Assembly (NCBI GenBank): GCA_046331705.1
Contig: JAXLQJ010000036.1
Span: forward strand, 1 to 64,000
Direction: 5' to 3'
DNA length: 64,000 nucleotides
Source of the DNA: JADJOY01 sp046331705 [NCBI: bacterium]
GTDB lineage: Bacteria > JADJOY01
Below, piece by piece: positions 14,221 through 26,334 of the stretch (its first letter is position 1; each line of letters begins with the position of its first letter). The notes under the pieces were generated by a model. It did no database searches. It was given only the letters and a program-made list of their open reading frames with translations, and was not told the origin of the DNA. A program made the translations under genes and the position numbers.

Positions 14221-17085
14221 TCACCCGGCGGGCGGCGGATCGGTGAAGCGGTCGATCTGAGCGAGGATCTCGCTCCACGGCCCCGCCAGCACGCGCACGC
14301 CAGGCAACGAATCCAGCACCCGCTGCGCATAGTTGCGCTTGGTCAGGTTGCTCTGGAGCAAGAGCACGATGCCGCGATCGGTGCGGCTGCGGACGAGCCG
14401 CCCGACGCCTTGCTGGAACCGCAACAGGGCGCGCGGCAGCGTCCAGTCCTGGAACGGGTCGCCGCCCGCCTCGCGCACCGCTTCCTCACGCGCTTGCTGC
14501 AGCGGCTCGCCGGGAAAATCGAACGGCAGCCGCTCGATCACCACGCACGAGAGCACGCTGCCCGGCACGTCCACGCCTTCCCACAGGCTGCGCGAGCCGA
14601 GCACCACCTTGCGTCCACCGTCGCGCAGCGCCTGCACCAGCCGATCGCGGCCGCCGCCCGGCCCCTGCACGAGCACGTCGATCCCCTCGCCGCGCAACGC
14701 CTTGTCGAGACGCTCGCCCACCTGATCGCGCCGCCGGTTCGCGGCGAAGAGCGCCAGCGTGCGACCGCCCAAGCGCCGCGCGACGTCGGCGACCACGCGC
14801 GTGACGTCGGCGACGAAGGGCTCGCCCGAGTTCACGTCCGCGAGATCCTCCGGGATGCCGAGCACCATCTGCTGCTCGAGGTCGAAGGGGCTCGAGAGCG
14901 CCAGGAACGGAGCACGGCGCACCGCCGGCAGCTTGTCGAAACCGAGGCGGCGCGCCACGAACGCTCCCGGACCCTCCCCGCCGAGCGACAGCGTCGCCGA
15001 CGTGAGCACCACCGATCGGAAACGATCGAAGAGGTGCTCCACGATCAAGTCGGCGACCGCCACCGGTGCGCGACGGATCCGTTGCGCACGGGCGCCGCGC
15101 ACGTCCTCCACCTCGATCCAGTGCACGTACCCGGCATCCAGCTCGACGCCGAAGGCGGCGCCCAGGACTCGCGCGGCCGACTCGAGCGGGATGACGAGGG
15201 TCGCGAGCTCGCGCGCCACGCTCTCGCCCGCGCCGCCGAATCCGAGCTCGTCGATCATGCTGGAGAGCTCGCGGGACAGCCCGCCGACCACCTCGACCCA
15301 TTCGACCGATCGCGTCGCCAGGTCGCCGTGGGTCGGCAGCTCGCGCACCGCACGCGTCAGCCGAAGCGTCTTGCGGCCCTCGTCCGCCGCCTTCACGCCG
15401 CCCTCGTAGAGCAAGCGCTCGGCGGTGAAGCGGATCGGCCCGACGGCGGCGGCGGCGCGCTGCGCTGCCGCGCGTGTCCGACGCAGCCAGGCCTCGATGC
15501 GGGCGCCGTCGTCGGCATCCTTCGCCGCCGCGCGAGCCACGCGCGCCGCGGCATCCAGCATCCCGCCGGCGCGGCCCTTGCCCATCAAGTCGTCGAAGAT
15601 CCGTGCCAGCTCGGCGGGATCGAACGACGACGACCAGCGACTGGTGGCCGCATCCTCGAGCCCGTGGGCCTCGTCGACCACCAGGTGCCGCGAGGCGGGG
15701 TAACGCTCCGGCCAGAGCAGAGCAAGCGCGTGATTGGTGACGATCACATCGGCGCCGTGCGCGTTGCGAAGCGCGTGGGTGTAGAAGCAGCCGTCGCCGC
15801 GCCGGCACGCGGCCGTCGAGCACGACGCGGCGCTGGAGCGGATGCGATCCACCACTCGCGCCACGTGCGGTCCCTGGATCGAGTGCCAAGGCAGGAAGCG
15901 CTCCAGATCTCCGTCGGAGGTGAGCTCCAGGAAGGACGCGACGTAGGCGCGCAGCAGTCGCTCGCTCTCGCCCTCGGCGAGCTCGGGCGGCGCATCGAGC
16001 CAGCTCAACGCGCGGCGCGTGCAGACGTAGTTCTCCTGGCCCTTGAGCACCGCCCACGCGAGCTCGCCTCCGAGCGCGTGCGCGGCGCGCGGCAGATCCT
16101 GGCTCGCGAGCTGGTCCTGCAGGTTTCGCGTGTGGGTCGCGACCACCACGCGTACTCCATTGGCGCGGGCGAAGAGTCCCGCCGGCACCAGATACGCGAG
16201 CGACTTCCCGACTCCGGTGGGCGCCTCGATCATGAGCGAGCGCCCGTCCGAGAACGCCTCCGCCACGGCTTCCGCCATGCGAAGCTGCTGCGGTCGCGGC
16301 TCGAAGGCCGGCAGCGCGGCGGCGAGCCCGCTGGGCTCGGAAAACGCGCGCTGCACCGTCTCGGCGCTCACGCGTTGGTACTCCGCCGGCTCGTCGCGCG
16401 GCTCGATCGTGCGACTCTCGGCGACGAGGGGAGGAGTCGAGGGGGGCGGCTCGATGCGTGCCGCGAGCGAGCGCAAGACCGGCAGCCAGCCCCAGCGCGT
16501 CCCTTCCATGATGCGCAGCACGCGCTCCACGAAGGCGCGCCGACGATCGGTCACCACCGAGCGCAGCACCGCGAGCGTCACGTGGACGCAGTCGAGGGCG
16601 TCCTCGAGGCCGCGGTGCACCTCGTGATCGCGCACCTCGCACACGCGCGCGAGGTGGCCGAGGCTGCGGCGCGGATCGGTGCCACGCACCAGCCCCGCGA
16701 GCTCGAGCGTGTCGAGAAACGGGTTCGGCACCTCGCGCGCGAGCGCCGCGGCGAGGAAATCGCGCTCGAATCGTGCGTTGTGGGCGAGGATCGGCGAATC
16801 GCCGAGAAACGCGAGGAGCTCGGGCGCGACCTCCTCGAAGCGCGGCGCCGCGGCCACCATCGCCTCGTCGATGCCCGTGAGCCGGGTGATCGCCGCGGGA
16901 ATCGCGAGGCCGGGCCGGACCAGCGTGCGAAACGTGCGGGCGATCTCGCCATCGATGCACTCGACCGCGCCGATGTCGATGATGCGATCGCGCGCCGCGC
17001 TGAGACCGGTGGTCTCGAAATCGAGCGCCACGAAGCGCCCCGGAAGCAGGGCCGAGCCGGGCGTCGTGCCGGTCGCGTTGGTCAT
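14221..17085 (-). CDS. dinG: DinG-family helicase with N-terminal DnaQ-like exonuclease domain
   Basis: The 954-residue protein begins with a DEDD exonuclease domain (residues about 15-185), with FVALDFETTG carrying D22 and E24, and HNARFERDF. An XPD/DinG superfamily 2 helicase follows: Walker A APTGVGKS near residue 288, the DEAH box VVDEAHGLEDAA near 470, and the C-terminal motif GVGRLVRSRTDRG. Four cysteines (CTRR near 360 and the cluster CSTAACRRGDGC before VIVTNHALAL) are placed as an iron-sulfur cluster would need; this is inferred. Exonuclease-DinG fusions occur in Firmicutes and some deltaproteobacteria and act in DNA repair. It lies downstream of the ompA-like gene, with a strong terminator between them. 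Confidence 0.93.
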   Translation of the reverse strand: MTNATGTTPGSALLPGRFVALDFETTGLSAARDRIIDIGAVECIDGEIARTFRTLVRPGLAIPAAITRLTGIDEAMVAAAPRFEEVAPELLAFLGDSPILAHNARFERDFLAAALAREVPNPFLDTLELAGLVRGTDPRRSLGHLARVCEVRDHEVHRGLEDALDCVHVTLAVLRSVVTDRRRAFVERVLRIMEGTRWGWLPVLRSLAARIEPPPSTPPLVAESRTIEPRDEPAEYQRVSAETVQRAFSEPSGLAAALPAFEPRPQQLRMAEAVAEAFSDGRSLMIEAPTGVGKSLAYLVPAGLFARANGVRVVVATHTRNLQDQLASQDLPRAAHALGGELAWAVLKGQENYVCTRRALSWLDAPPELAEGESERLLRAYVASFLELTSDGDLERFLPWHSIQGPHVARVVDRIRSSAASCSTAACRRGDGCFYTHALRNAHGADVIVTNHALALLWPERYPASRHLVVDEAHGLEDAATSRWSSSFDPAELARIFDDLMGKGRAGGMLDAAARVARAAAKDADDGARIEAWLRRTRAAAQRAAAAVGPIRFTAERLLYEGGVKAADEGRKTLRLTRAVRELPTHGDLATRSVEWVEVVGGLSRELSSMIDELGFGGAGESVARELATLVIPLESAARVLGAAFGVELDAGYVHWIEVEDVRGARAQRIRRAPVAVADLIVEHLFDRFRSVVLTSATLSLGGEGPGAFVARRLGFDKLPAVRRAPFLALSSPFDLEQQMVLGIPEDLADVNSGEPFVADVTRVVADVARRLGGRTLALFAANRRRDQVGERLDKALRGEGIDVLVQGPGGGRDRLVQALRDGGRKVVLGSRSLWEGVDVPGSVLSCVVIERLPFDFPGEPLQQAREEAVREAGGDPFQDWTLPRALLRFQQGVGRLVRSRTDRGIVLLLQSNLTKRNYAQRVLDSLPGVRVLAGPWSEILAQIDRFTDPPPAG

Positions 17086-17160
17086 GAGCGAGCTCTCTCG
17101 ATCGGCGCGCGCGTGCGTTCTGGACCGCGAGTGGCGCGCACGGCCGGAGCACCATACGCG

Positions 17161-17196
17161 AAAAAGGCCCCGGCGCCATTTCGGCGGCGGGGCCTT
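17161..17196 (-). terminator. Rho-independent terminator of the OmpA lipoprotein gene
   Basis: On the minus strand a 14-bp GC-rich stem (AAGGCCCCGCCGCC paired with GGCGCCGGGGCCTT, one mismatch) closes a short loop and is followed by a run of T residues. It sits about 30 bases after the stop of the OmpA-like gene and before dinG, so it should end the lipoprotein transcript. Confidence 0.85.
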
Positions 17197-17227
17197 CGGG
17201 GCGCTGCGCCCCGGCGAGGCGCACGTG

Positions 17228-17998
17228 CTATTTCGAGCGCAGATCCACGCGGCGATTCTGCGCGCGCCCTTCCGGCGTGGAATTGGTGGCGATCGGCCGC
17301 GACTCGCCGAAGCCCACGATCTCGATCCGCGACGGATCGATGCCCGCGGCGACCAGCTCCATCTTGACGGCCTTGGCGCGGTCGATGCTCAGCTTCTGAT
17401 TCGCCGCATCGGAGCCGACGCTGTCGGTGTTGCCCTCGGCGATGAGCATCATCTTCGGATCGGCAGCGATCTGCCGCACCGCCTCGCGGACGATCATCTG
17501 CGAGTGCGGCGTGAGCTCGTGCTTGGCGGTGTCGAAGTAGACGGCCTGCCGGACGTGGAAATCGATCGGTTCGACGGGCGCGGCGGCCTCGGCGGGAATG
17601 GAGTCGGGGCAGCCGTCCTCGTCCCGGTAGCCGTTTTGCGTCTCGGGATCGTCGGGGCAAAGATCGTCGATGTCGAGCACGCCATCGTGATCGCGGTCCG
17701 CACCGGACATCACGAGGTCGTGAGCCTTCTTCACGTTCTCGCGTACCGCGGCGAGCACCTCCTGCGCCTCCCAGTAGTCGCGCTCCGCGTACTCCTCCTG
17801 GAAGAAATCGAGGCTCGACTCCGCCACCGCAATCTCGCGCGGCGCGTAGCGCTCCGCTTGCTGCGCCTTGAGCTCCACGAGCTCGCGCGACAGATCGTCG
17901 GCTTGCTGCTTCATCAAGCCGGCGTTCGTGCAACCGGCTGCACCGACGAGCGCCAAGCCCGCGACGGTCACCACGAGTGTGCTCAACTTGCGAATCAT
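17228..17998 (-). CDS. OmpA-family outer-membrane lipoprotein with calcium-type repeat linker
   Basis: The 256-residue protein starts with a lipoprotein signal (MIRKLSTLV, then LVGAAGC with cysteine 23). A helical coiled segment follows at residues about 25-95. An acidic linker DRDHDGVLDIDDLCPDD with a second DEDGCPD resembles thrombospondin type 3 calcium-binding repeats. The C-terminal OmpA domain (about 135-256) has AVYFDTAKHELTP and the peptidoglycan-binding segment EGNTDSVGSDAANQKLSIDR. It probably tethers the outer membrane to peptidoglycan, like Pal. The helical N-terminal part resembles the DUF4398 protein encoded just upstream on the same strand, and the two are probably co-expressed. 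Confidence 0.92.
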   Translation of the reverse strand: MIRKLSTLVVTVAGLALVGAAGCTNAGLMKQQADDLSRELVELKAQQAERYAPREIAVAESSLDFFQEEYAERDYWEAQEVLAAVRENVKKAHDLVMSGADRDHDGVLDIDDLCPDDPETQNGYRDEDGCPDSIPAEAAAPVEPIDFHVRQAVYFDTAKHELTPHSQMIVREAVRQIAADPKMMLIAEGNTDSVGSDAANQKLSIDRAKAVKMELVAAGIDPSRIEIVGFGESRPIATNSTPEGRAQNRRVDLRSK

Positions 17999-18050
17999 TC
18001 GGATCGACCTCGACGTCGCGCGGGACGCAGTTGAAGATGCGGCAAGACGT

Positions 18051-18509
18051 TCAGTTCCCGCCCTCGGGCTCGGGCTGGACGACGAGCTCCGGCTCGCGAG
18101 GCGGCGGCGCCGCCGGGGGCGGCTCGGGCGCGGGCGGCGCCACGGGCGTGACTTCCATGTCCCCCATGGAGCCCCCGGTCGAAGCCGCGGGTTCGGGCGG
18201 GGCGGCCTCGGGCGCCGCTGGCGCGGCCATCGGCGCCGCAGCCGCGGCGCCGTGGAGCTGCGCGGCGGACTTGCGCGCGAAATCGCGCGCCGAGGCGAAG
18301 TCCGACTCGCGATTCTCGATCTGGGCGCGCGTCAGGTATTGCTCGGCCAGGTAGTACTGGTAGGGACTCGCCTTCTCGAGGCCCTGGGCCTTGGCCGACT
18401 CGAAGGCGCCCTCGGCGCTCGAGAGCGCGTCCTGGGCCTCGAAGTAGTAGCAACCGGGAAACGCCACGAGACTGGCGAACACCACGGATCGGATGCGGAT
18501 GCCGGCCAC
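18051..18509 (-). CDS. DUF4398-type envelope protein with Pro/Ala-rich tail
   Basis: The GTG at 18509 is chosen because a GAGG site lies 5 bases upstream and it opens on a secretion signal (GIRIRSVVFASLVAFPGC); an upstream in-frame ATG would lengthen it by 66 residues without homology. The 152-residue product has a helical segment (residues about 20-75) with YYFEAQDALSSAEGAFESAK and YYLAEQYLTRAQ, matching DUF4398 helical repeats. A tail rich in alanine, proline and glutamate follows. The cysteine after the signal suggests a lipoprotein, though the lipobox is not canonical because phenylalanine and proline precede the glycine. It is encoded 52 bases upstream of the OmpA-like lipoprotein and probably acts with it in the envelope. 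Confidence 0.78.
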   Translation of the reverse strand: MAGIRIRSVVFASLVAFPGCYYFEAQDALSSAEGAFESAKAQGLEKASPYQYYLAEQYLTRAQIENRESDFASARDFARKSAAQLHGAAAAAPMAAPAAPEAAPPEPAASTGGSMGDMEVTPVAPPAPEPPPAAPPPREPELVVQPEPEGGN

Positions 18510-18557
18510 GGAAACCTCGTCTTTCCTAACGTTTTCAGGGACATCGAGCGTGGTTGC

Positions 18558-18586
18558 AGGTACCACCTTCGCCCCGACGGTGTCAA
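18558..18586 (-). promoter_or_regulatory. Probable promoter of the DUF4398/OmpA pair
   Basis: On the minus strand TTGACA (18586-18581) is followed after 17 bases by GTACCT (18563-18558), about 50 bases before the DUF4398 start. The -35 is a perfect consensus and overlaps the end of comF. The lipoprotein pair can thus be transcribed independently of the upstream operon. Confidence 0.55.
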
Positions 18587-19392
18587 GGCGGATCGCGCGT
18601 GGATCCGCCGGGAATCGCGCTCGAAATGCGTTGAAATCCCCCATCTCCTCCCGCTCGTCGAGGATGCACGCCTTCACCGGTTCGCGCCACCACCAGCACG
18701 TCGACACGTCGCGCCCCGGCCTCGCGAAGCGCCCGCGCGCACGCGTCCGCGGTCGCTCCGGTGGTGAGCACGTCGTCGAGGAGCAGCACGCGCCTGTCGG
18801 CGATGGCGTCCGCTCGGGTCACGCGAAACACCCGCGCGACGTTGCCGCGCCGAGCGGCGCGTCCGGACGCCGCCTGCGCCGCTTCCGCCCCGCGACGCGC
18901 CAGCGCGCGAGCGACGTATCGCTCGCCGCGCCCGGCGGCGTAGCCGCGCGCCAAGAGCGCCGCCTGGTTGAACCCCCGCTTGCGCAAGCGCGCGGGGGCG
19001 AGCGGCACGGCCACGATCGCGTCGTAGGCGTTGCTCGCGAACGGGTCGCGGGCCAGCAGCAGCCGCGCGAGCGTCCCGCCGAGCGCGTGGACGCCGTCGT
19101 ACTTGAAGCGCTGGATCAGGTCGTGCGCGGCGCCCGCGTACGGTGCGACCGCGCGGGCGCGCTCGAACGCACGGGGGTGCGCCCTGCAGGCCGCACAGCG
19201 ATCCACCGCCCCGGGACGCGGCACGCCGCACGTGCGGCAGACGTGAGAGGGCAAGCGGGGGATCGAGTCGGCGCATTCGCGGCAGATCGGCCCCCAATCC
19301 GAGCCTTCGTCCGCGCCGCAGAGCTGGCACGCGACGGGAAGCGCCAGCGACAGGAGATCGGCGAGGAGCGTGCTCCACGTGATCGCTCGCAT
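18583..19392 (-). CDS. comF: ComF family protein (phosphoribosyltransferase-like)
   Basis: The 269-residue protein has the N-terminal zinc-finger-like segment of ComF/GntX proteins (CQLCG, CREC, CRTCG, CAAC) at residues about 20-75. A phosphoribosyltransferase fold follows, with the PRPP-binding loop VLLLDDVLTTGATADAC near residue 210. ComF homologues are needed for DNA uptake in naturally competent bacteria, but many non-competent species carry one and the enzymatic role is unclear. The ATG at 19392 is used; upstream codons are low-complexity arginine-rich sequence. It is the last gene of the rplU-to-comF run, 97 bases after lapB. Confidence 0.88.
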   Translation of the reverse strand: MRAITWSTLLADLLSLALPVACQLCGADEGSDWGPICRECADSIPRLPSHVCRTCGVPRPGAVDRCAACRAHPRAFERARAVAPYAGAAHDLIQRFKYDGVHALGGTLARLLLARDPFASNAYDAIVAVPLAPARLRKRGFNQAALLARGYAAGRGERYVARALARRGAEAAQAASGRAARRGNVARVFRVTRADAIADRRVLLLDDVLTTGATADACARALREAGARRVDVLVVARTGEGVHPRRAGGDGGFQRISSAIPGGSTRDPP

Positions 19393-19489
19393 GAAGGTCC
19401 GCGAGCGCAAGCGGCGTGCCGCTCGTCGCGCTGCGGCGAGCGAGCGCGCCGCGGCCAGGCGGCGCAGCGATCCGCGCTCGCGCGAGTGG

Positions 19490-20866
19490 TCACACGGTGA
19501 GCAGCGGCCCCACGGGCGAGGCGGGCTCACGGCGCTCGATCTCGAGCCGCACCGAGCTGCGCAACGTGTCCCAATCCCCGCACGACGCGCAGCGCGCTTC
19601 CCAGCGCTGGGTGCTCGCTCCGCATGCCCGACAGACGTAGCGCAGCCCCTCGATCCGGACGGCCTTGCGGAACTCCTGCACCGCGGCATCGAGGTTCTTG
19701 CGGCGGTGGAAGGCCTCGCCGCGCAGCACCGAGAGCTCGACGAAATGCACGCCTCCGGCCTCGACGCGATCGAATTGCTCGAGCGCCTCGTCGACCATCT
19801 CGAGCTTCAGACAGAACTTCCCGTACATGAAATGCAGCACGAGGTTCTTGGGGTCGCGCTGGATCGCCTCCTGGTAGATCTTGACCATGCGGCTCGGATC
19901 GCCCTGCTTGAGGCAGAGCTCCTCGAGCCGGTCGAGGAGCACGAGCTGTGCGTCGGCGCGGAACGCTCGCTCCCAGACCTTGATCGCCTCACCCTCCTGA
20001 CCGCGGCGCACGAGCGCATCGCCCAGGGTCACGGCAGCGGGGACGAACTGCGCGTTGCGCTTGAGGATGTCGCGCAGCGCGGTGATGGAATCGTCCGACT
20101 TGCCTTCCTCGAGCCGACGGCGCGCCACCTCGTAGCGCAAGAACGTGAGCCGCGCGGCCTCGCGGGCGAGCACCGGGCTGGTCGCCTCGCGCAACAGTCG
20201 CACCAGATGCTGCTGGGTCGCGTACGCCTCCTCCCAGTCGCCGCCGCGCTCGGCGATCTCGCGCAGCGCCTCCAGGATGCCGACGCTCGGTCCCGTCTCC
20301 CGCAACGCGCGGCGGAGCTCGGTGGCAGCCTCGGCATGCCGGCCGTCGGCTTCCAGCACCCGCGCCTTGGCGAGCGAGATCCGCACGCTCTTCGGATGAG
20401 CGCCGCGCTCTTCCTCGAGCAGCTCGAGCGCCTTCGCGCGCTGTCCCTCGGCGAGGTGAAGCTCGGCGAGCGCGAGGTGACTCTCGGTGTGGGTGAGCTC
20501 GTGGCGCAGAGTGTGCGTGAGCGCCTTACGCGCACGGCCGACGTCCTTGCGCGCGACGTGATCCAGGGCTTCGTCGAGAAGCGCGATCGCGGCCTGCCCG
20601 CGGCGCGCGCCGCGCCCGATCCTCCCGCGCGCGAGCCACGCCGGCAGGTAGCCCAACAGAAACGCCACGATGAAGGCCGCGCCGAAGCCGATCACGGCGA
20701 CGAGCGCCGGGTACACGGCGATCTCGAACGGCGCCGTGCGCTTCCAGATCACGAGCGGGACCGCGTGGCCCACGACGTCGTGGTTCCAGATCATGAAGAA
20801 GAACGAGTACACCAGCGCCGCCACGGCGACGACGAGTCCCACCATGATGCGGATCAGCTTGATCAT
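19490..20866 (-). CDS. lapB: LapB/YciM-like TPR protein with rubredoxin-type metal domain
   Basis: The 458-residue protein has an N-terminal membrane helix (residues about 4-26) and a second hydrophobic segment (about 50-75). A long array of TPR-type helical repeats follows, and a C-terminal rubredoxin-like knuckle (YVCRACGASTQRWEARCASCG). This is the architecture of LapB, the cytoplasmic-face membrane protein that regulates LpxC turnover and LPS supply in E. coli. It is about 70 residues longer than E. coli LapB, so orthology is likely but not certain. The ATG overlaps the rlmH stop by 4 bases, giving translational coupling. Confidence 0.85.
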   Translation of the reverse strand: MIKLIRIMVGLVVAVAALVYSFFFMIWNHDVVGHAVPLVIWKRTAPFEIAVYPALVAVIGFGAAFIVAFLLGYLPAWLARGRIGRGARRGQAAIALLDEALDHVARKDVGRARKALTHTLRHELTHTESHLALAELHLAEGQRAKALELLEEERGAHPKSVRISLAKARVLEADGRHAEAATELRRALRETGPSVGILEALREIAERGGDWEEAYATQQHLVRLLREATSPVLAREAARLTFLRYEVARRRLEEGKSDDSITALRDILKRNAQFVPAAVTLGDALVRRGQEGEAIKVWERAFRADAQLVLLDRLEELCLKQGDPSRMVKIYQEAIQRDPKNLVLHFMYGKFCLKLEMVDEALEQFDRVEAGGVHFVELSVLRGEAFHRRKNLDAAVQEFRKAVRIEGLRYVCRACGASTQRWEARCASCGDWDTLRSSVRLEIERREPASPVGPLLTV

Positions 20867-21411
20867 GCCCGCCTCGTGCCGCGCGCGGAGCGTGTGGACG
20901 GTCGCGAACCGGTCGGAGTGCTCACGGCCGCGCCTGAGCGGTGCGGCGCGCCGCCGTGGTGATAGCCGGTGCCGTCGAGGATCTGGAACGCCCGATAGAG
21001 CTGCTCGACCAACACCAAGCGAACCAGCTCGTGCGGGAACGTCATTTTCGACAGGGATACCGTGAAGCGCGCGCGCGAGGCAACCGCAGGATCGAAACCG
21101 TACGCACCGCCGATCGCGAAGCTGAGCAGACGCGTGCCGCTCGCCTGCCAGCCTCCGAGGCGCGCCGCGAAGGCCTCGCTGGTGAGCTCCTCGCCGTGCT
21201 CGTCGAGGCGCACCAGGGTCGAGTCGCTCGGGACTCGGGCGAGGATGCGCTCGGCCTCGCGGGCGCGGCCGTCGGGCCGGTCGCCAGGATCGGCCTTCAC
21301 CTCGAGCCATTCGACGGCGCGCGGTCCGCGCAACCTCGACAGGTAATCGGCGACCCCCTCGCGCACGTACGGCGTGCGCGTGGCGCCGACCGCGATCACC
21401 TGGATCTTCAT
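20863..21411 (-). CDS. rlmH: 23S rRNA pseudouridine-1915 N3-methyltransferase
   Basis: This SPOUT methyltransferase modifies helix 69 of 23S rRNA. The signatures are complete: MKIQVIAVGATRTPYV at the start, LDEHGEELTSEAFA, FAIGGAYGFD, and KMTFPHELVRLVLVEQLYRA with the closing GTGYHH. RlmH normally ends at that YHH segment at about 155-160 aa. Here the frame continues about 28 residues (182 aa total) through a Ser/Arg/Pro-rich tail, ending inside the lapB start. The tail may be real or may reflect a lost stop. The ATG at 21411 begins exactly at the conserved N-terminus. Confidence 0.93.
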   Translation of the reverse strand: MKIQVIAVGATRTPYVREGVADYLSRLRGPRAVEWLEVKADPGDRPDGRAREAERILARVPSDSTLVRLDEHGEELTSEAFAARLGGWQASGTRLLSFAIGGAYGFDPAVASRARFTVSLSKMTFPHELVRLVLVEQLYRAFQILDGTGYHHGGAPHRSGAAVSTPTGSRPSTRSARGTRRA

Positions 21412-21452
21412 GCCCGGATCGGACGGCGCGCGGCGCCGCCGCGGGCGCGCAT

Positions 21453-21893
21453 CTACGCGCCGGGCTCGGCGCTGTCGAGGGCGCCAGGCCCCTCGTCGGG
21501 CGCTTCCGGCAGCTCGAGGCGCGGCGCGTCCGACCACAGGCTCTCGAGGTCGTACACCGAGCGCTGGGGCGCGTAGAAGACGTGCACGACCACCTCGCCG
21601 GCGTCGACCAGGACCCATTGGCCCCGCGACTCGCCTTCGGTGCCGAGGATGGGTACGCGCGCCGCCTTCATGGCCTGCACGATGCTGTCGACGATCGCCT
21701 TCACCTGACGGTCGCTACGGCCGCTCACCACCACGAAGAAGTCGGTGAACGGCGATCGACCGCGGAGGTCGATCACGACGGGATCGAGCGCCTTGCGATC
21801 GCGCGCCCATTCCACGCACGCCAGCGCCAATGCCGCGCCTTCCGGGCGCTTCGCCTGCGCGCCCGACGGTCGGCCGGTTTTGCGATCAGCCAC
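21453..21893 (-). CDS. rsfS: Ribosomal silencing factor RsfS
   Basis: The 146-residue protein belongs to the RsfS/Iojap family. It binds ribosomal protein L14 and blocks subunit joining when nutrients are scarce. Diagnostic segments are [22 protein letters not shown], here with [16 protein letters not shown], and [21 protein letters not shown], followed by [11 protein letters not shown]. The GTG at 21893 is chosen; it overlaps the end of proA by 8 bases. The residues after the core (about 20) are acidic and non-conserved. In many bacteria nadD lies directly upstream; here proA does. Confidence 0.92.
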   Translation of the reverse strand: MADRKTGRPSGAQAKRPEGAALALACVEWARDRKALDPVVIDLRGRSPFTDFFVVVSGRSDRQVKAIVDSIVQAMKAARVPILGTEGESRGQWVLVDAGEVVVHVFYAPQRSVYDLESLWSDAPRLELPEAPDEGPGALDSAEPGA

Positions 21894-23162
21894 GAATCTG
21901 CCCCTCGCCGTAGACCACGAATTTGCGGGTGGTGAGCTCTTCGAGCCCCATCGGGCCGAAGGCGTGCAGCTTGGTGGTGGAGATGCCGATCTCGGCACCC
22001 AAGCCGAGCTGGTTGCCGTCCGCGAATCGCGTCGACGCGTTCACCAGGACGCACGAAGAGCCGACCTCGCGCAGGAAGCGCTGCGCGTTGGCGTAGTCGC
22101 GCGTCACGATGCTCTCCGTGTGCATCGAGCCGTAACGCTCGATGTGCGTCATCGCCGCGTCGAGGTCGTCGACCACCTTCATCGCCACCACCAGGTCGAG
22201 GAACTCGGCGGGCCAATCGTCCTCGGTGGCGGCGCGCGCCGCCGGAACCAGCGCGACCGTGCGCGGGCAGCCCCGGATCTCGACGCCCGCCGCGATCAAC
22301 GCGTCCGCCAGCGCCGGCACCAGCACCGCAGCCGCCTTCGCGTGGACCAGCACCGTCTCGACGGCGTTGCACACTGACGGCCGCTGCACCTTGCCGTTGA
22401 TCACGATGTCGCGCGCCATCTCGAGGTCGGCGGACTCGTCGACGAACACGTGGCAGACACCCTTGTAGTGCTTGATGACCGGGATCCGCGAGTGCTGCGC
22501 CACGAAGCGGATGAGCGCCTCGCCGCCGCGCGGGATGATGACGTCCACGTCGTCCTCGGCCTCGAGCAGGTGCTGGACGGCCGCGCGATCGGTGAACGGC
22601 ACCAGCTGCACCGCGTCGGCGGGCAAGCCGGCGGCGACGATCGCCCCGCGCGCCACCTCGGCGAGCGCCTGATTCGACTCGATCGCGTCCGAGCCGCCCT
22701 TGAGCACGCACGCGTTACCCGCCTTGAAGCACAGCACGGCCGCGTCGATGGTCACGTTCGGGCGCGCCTCGTACACGATGCCGATGACGCCGAGAGGGAT
22801 GCGCATGCGCCCCACCAGCAACCCGTTCGGCCGCCGCCACATGCCGGTGATCTCGCCCACCGGGTCCGGCAAGGCCACCACCTCGCGCACGGCGGAGGCG
22901 ATGTCGCGAACGCGCTTCGCGTCGAGCGCCAGGCGATCGAGCATGGCCGGGGCGACGCCGGCCTCGCGGGCCCGCGCCAGATCGAGCGCGTTGGCTTCGA
23001 GGATCCAGTCGGTGCGCGTCTCGAGCGCGGCGGCGATCCCCTCGAGCGCCTGGTTCTTGCGCGCCGAGCCGGCGGCGGCGAGCGGACGCGCGGCGGCGCG
23101 CGCCTGGCGCGTGATCGCCCGCACGCGGCTCGCGAGGTCCATCGATCCAGTCATGGCTTCGC

Positions 23163-23166
<4 letters not shown>
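21886..23166 (-). CDS. proA: Gamma-glutamyl phosphate reductase (proline biosynthesis)
   Basis: ProA reduces gamma-glutamyl phosphate with NADPH to glutamate-5-semialdehyde, the second step of proline synthesis. The 426-residue length is normal. Conserved segments include [29 protein letters not shown], the active-site cysteine region [15 protein letters not shown], and [21 protein letters not shown] near the end. The GTG start at 23166 forms a 4-base GTGA overlap with the proB stop; an ATG four codons later is an alternative. It is coupled to proB upstream and rsfS downstream. Confidence 0.96.
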
Positions 23167-25790
<2,624 letters not shown>

Positions 25791-25851
25791 GGTGACGTCT
25801 CCTTCCGGGCACCGGTTGTCGCGGCGGGTGACCCCACGCCGCGAACCGCGT

Positions 25852-26169
25852 TCAAGCCGGTGCTTCGATCTTCTGGATGCGGATCACGGTCTGCGCCTGG
25901 CGATGGCCGATCCGGCGCGCGTACTTCTTGCGGCGCTTGTAGGTGAACACCCGGATCTTGCGGCCCCGTGCCTGGCGCACCACCTCGCCCACCACGCGCG
26001 CTCCGGCGACCACCGGCGCACCGACCAGCACGGCCTCGCCACCGCCGATCAACAACACGCGGTCGAGGTCGACGGTCGCGCCAGGCTCGCCGCCCAGACG
26101 CTCCACCGCGAGCAGCTCACCTTCCTCGACGCGATACTGCTTTCCACCAGTCTCGATCACGGCGTACAT
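25852..26169 (-). CDS. rplU: 50S ribosomal protein L21 (bL21)
   Basis: The 105-residue product has the family signatures [17 protein letters not shown] at the start and [20 protein letters not shown] near the end, and a normal length. The ATG at 26169 follows a GGAGAGTGTCC-type leader. Upstream in-frame codons are alanine/proline-rich and not conserved. It is the first gene of the rplU-rpmA-obgE-proBA operon and has a recognisable promoter about 75 bases upstream. Confidence 0.98.
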   Translation of the reverse strand: MYAVIETGGKQYRVEEGELLAVERLGGEPGATVDLDRVLLIGGGEAVLVGAPVVAGARVVGEVVRQARGRKIRVFTYKRRKKYARRIGHRQAQTVIRIQKIEAPA

Positions 26170-26243
26170 CGGACACTCTCCGTGGCGCGGCGCCGCGATC
26201 GGCGCCACCGCTGCAACACATCGATTTCGCTCGGAAACGACGG

Positions 26244-26272
26244 AAACTATCCGTGGTGTCCCAGGGTGTCAA
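26244..26272 (-). promoter_or_regulatory. Promoter of the rplU-rpmA operon
   Basis: On the minus strand a perfect -35 TTGACA (26272-26267) and, 17 bases on, TAGTTT (26249-26244) lie about 75 bases before the rplU ATG. The spacing and -35 match a vegetative sigma-70-type promoter, expected for a ribosomal protein operon. Confidence 0.7.
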
Positions 26273-26334
26273 GGCGAGCTTGCCGCGCGCCCGCGCCGAA
26301 AACGGGCGCGGGGCGGCTGCACCCGAACGCTGGA

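Noticed and set aside
14410-17367. A 985-codon open frame on the plus strand opposite dinG
   Set aside because: Its product is low-complexity Arg/Ala/His/Glu-rich and shows no family; it mirrors the codon structure of dinG on the other strand, as expected at about 70 % GC.
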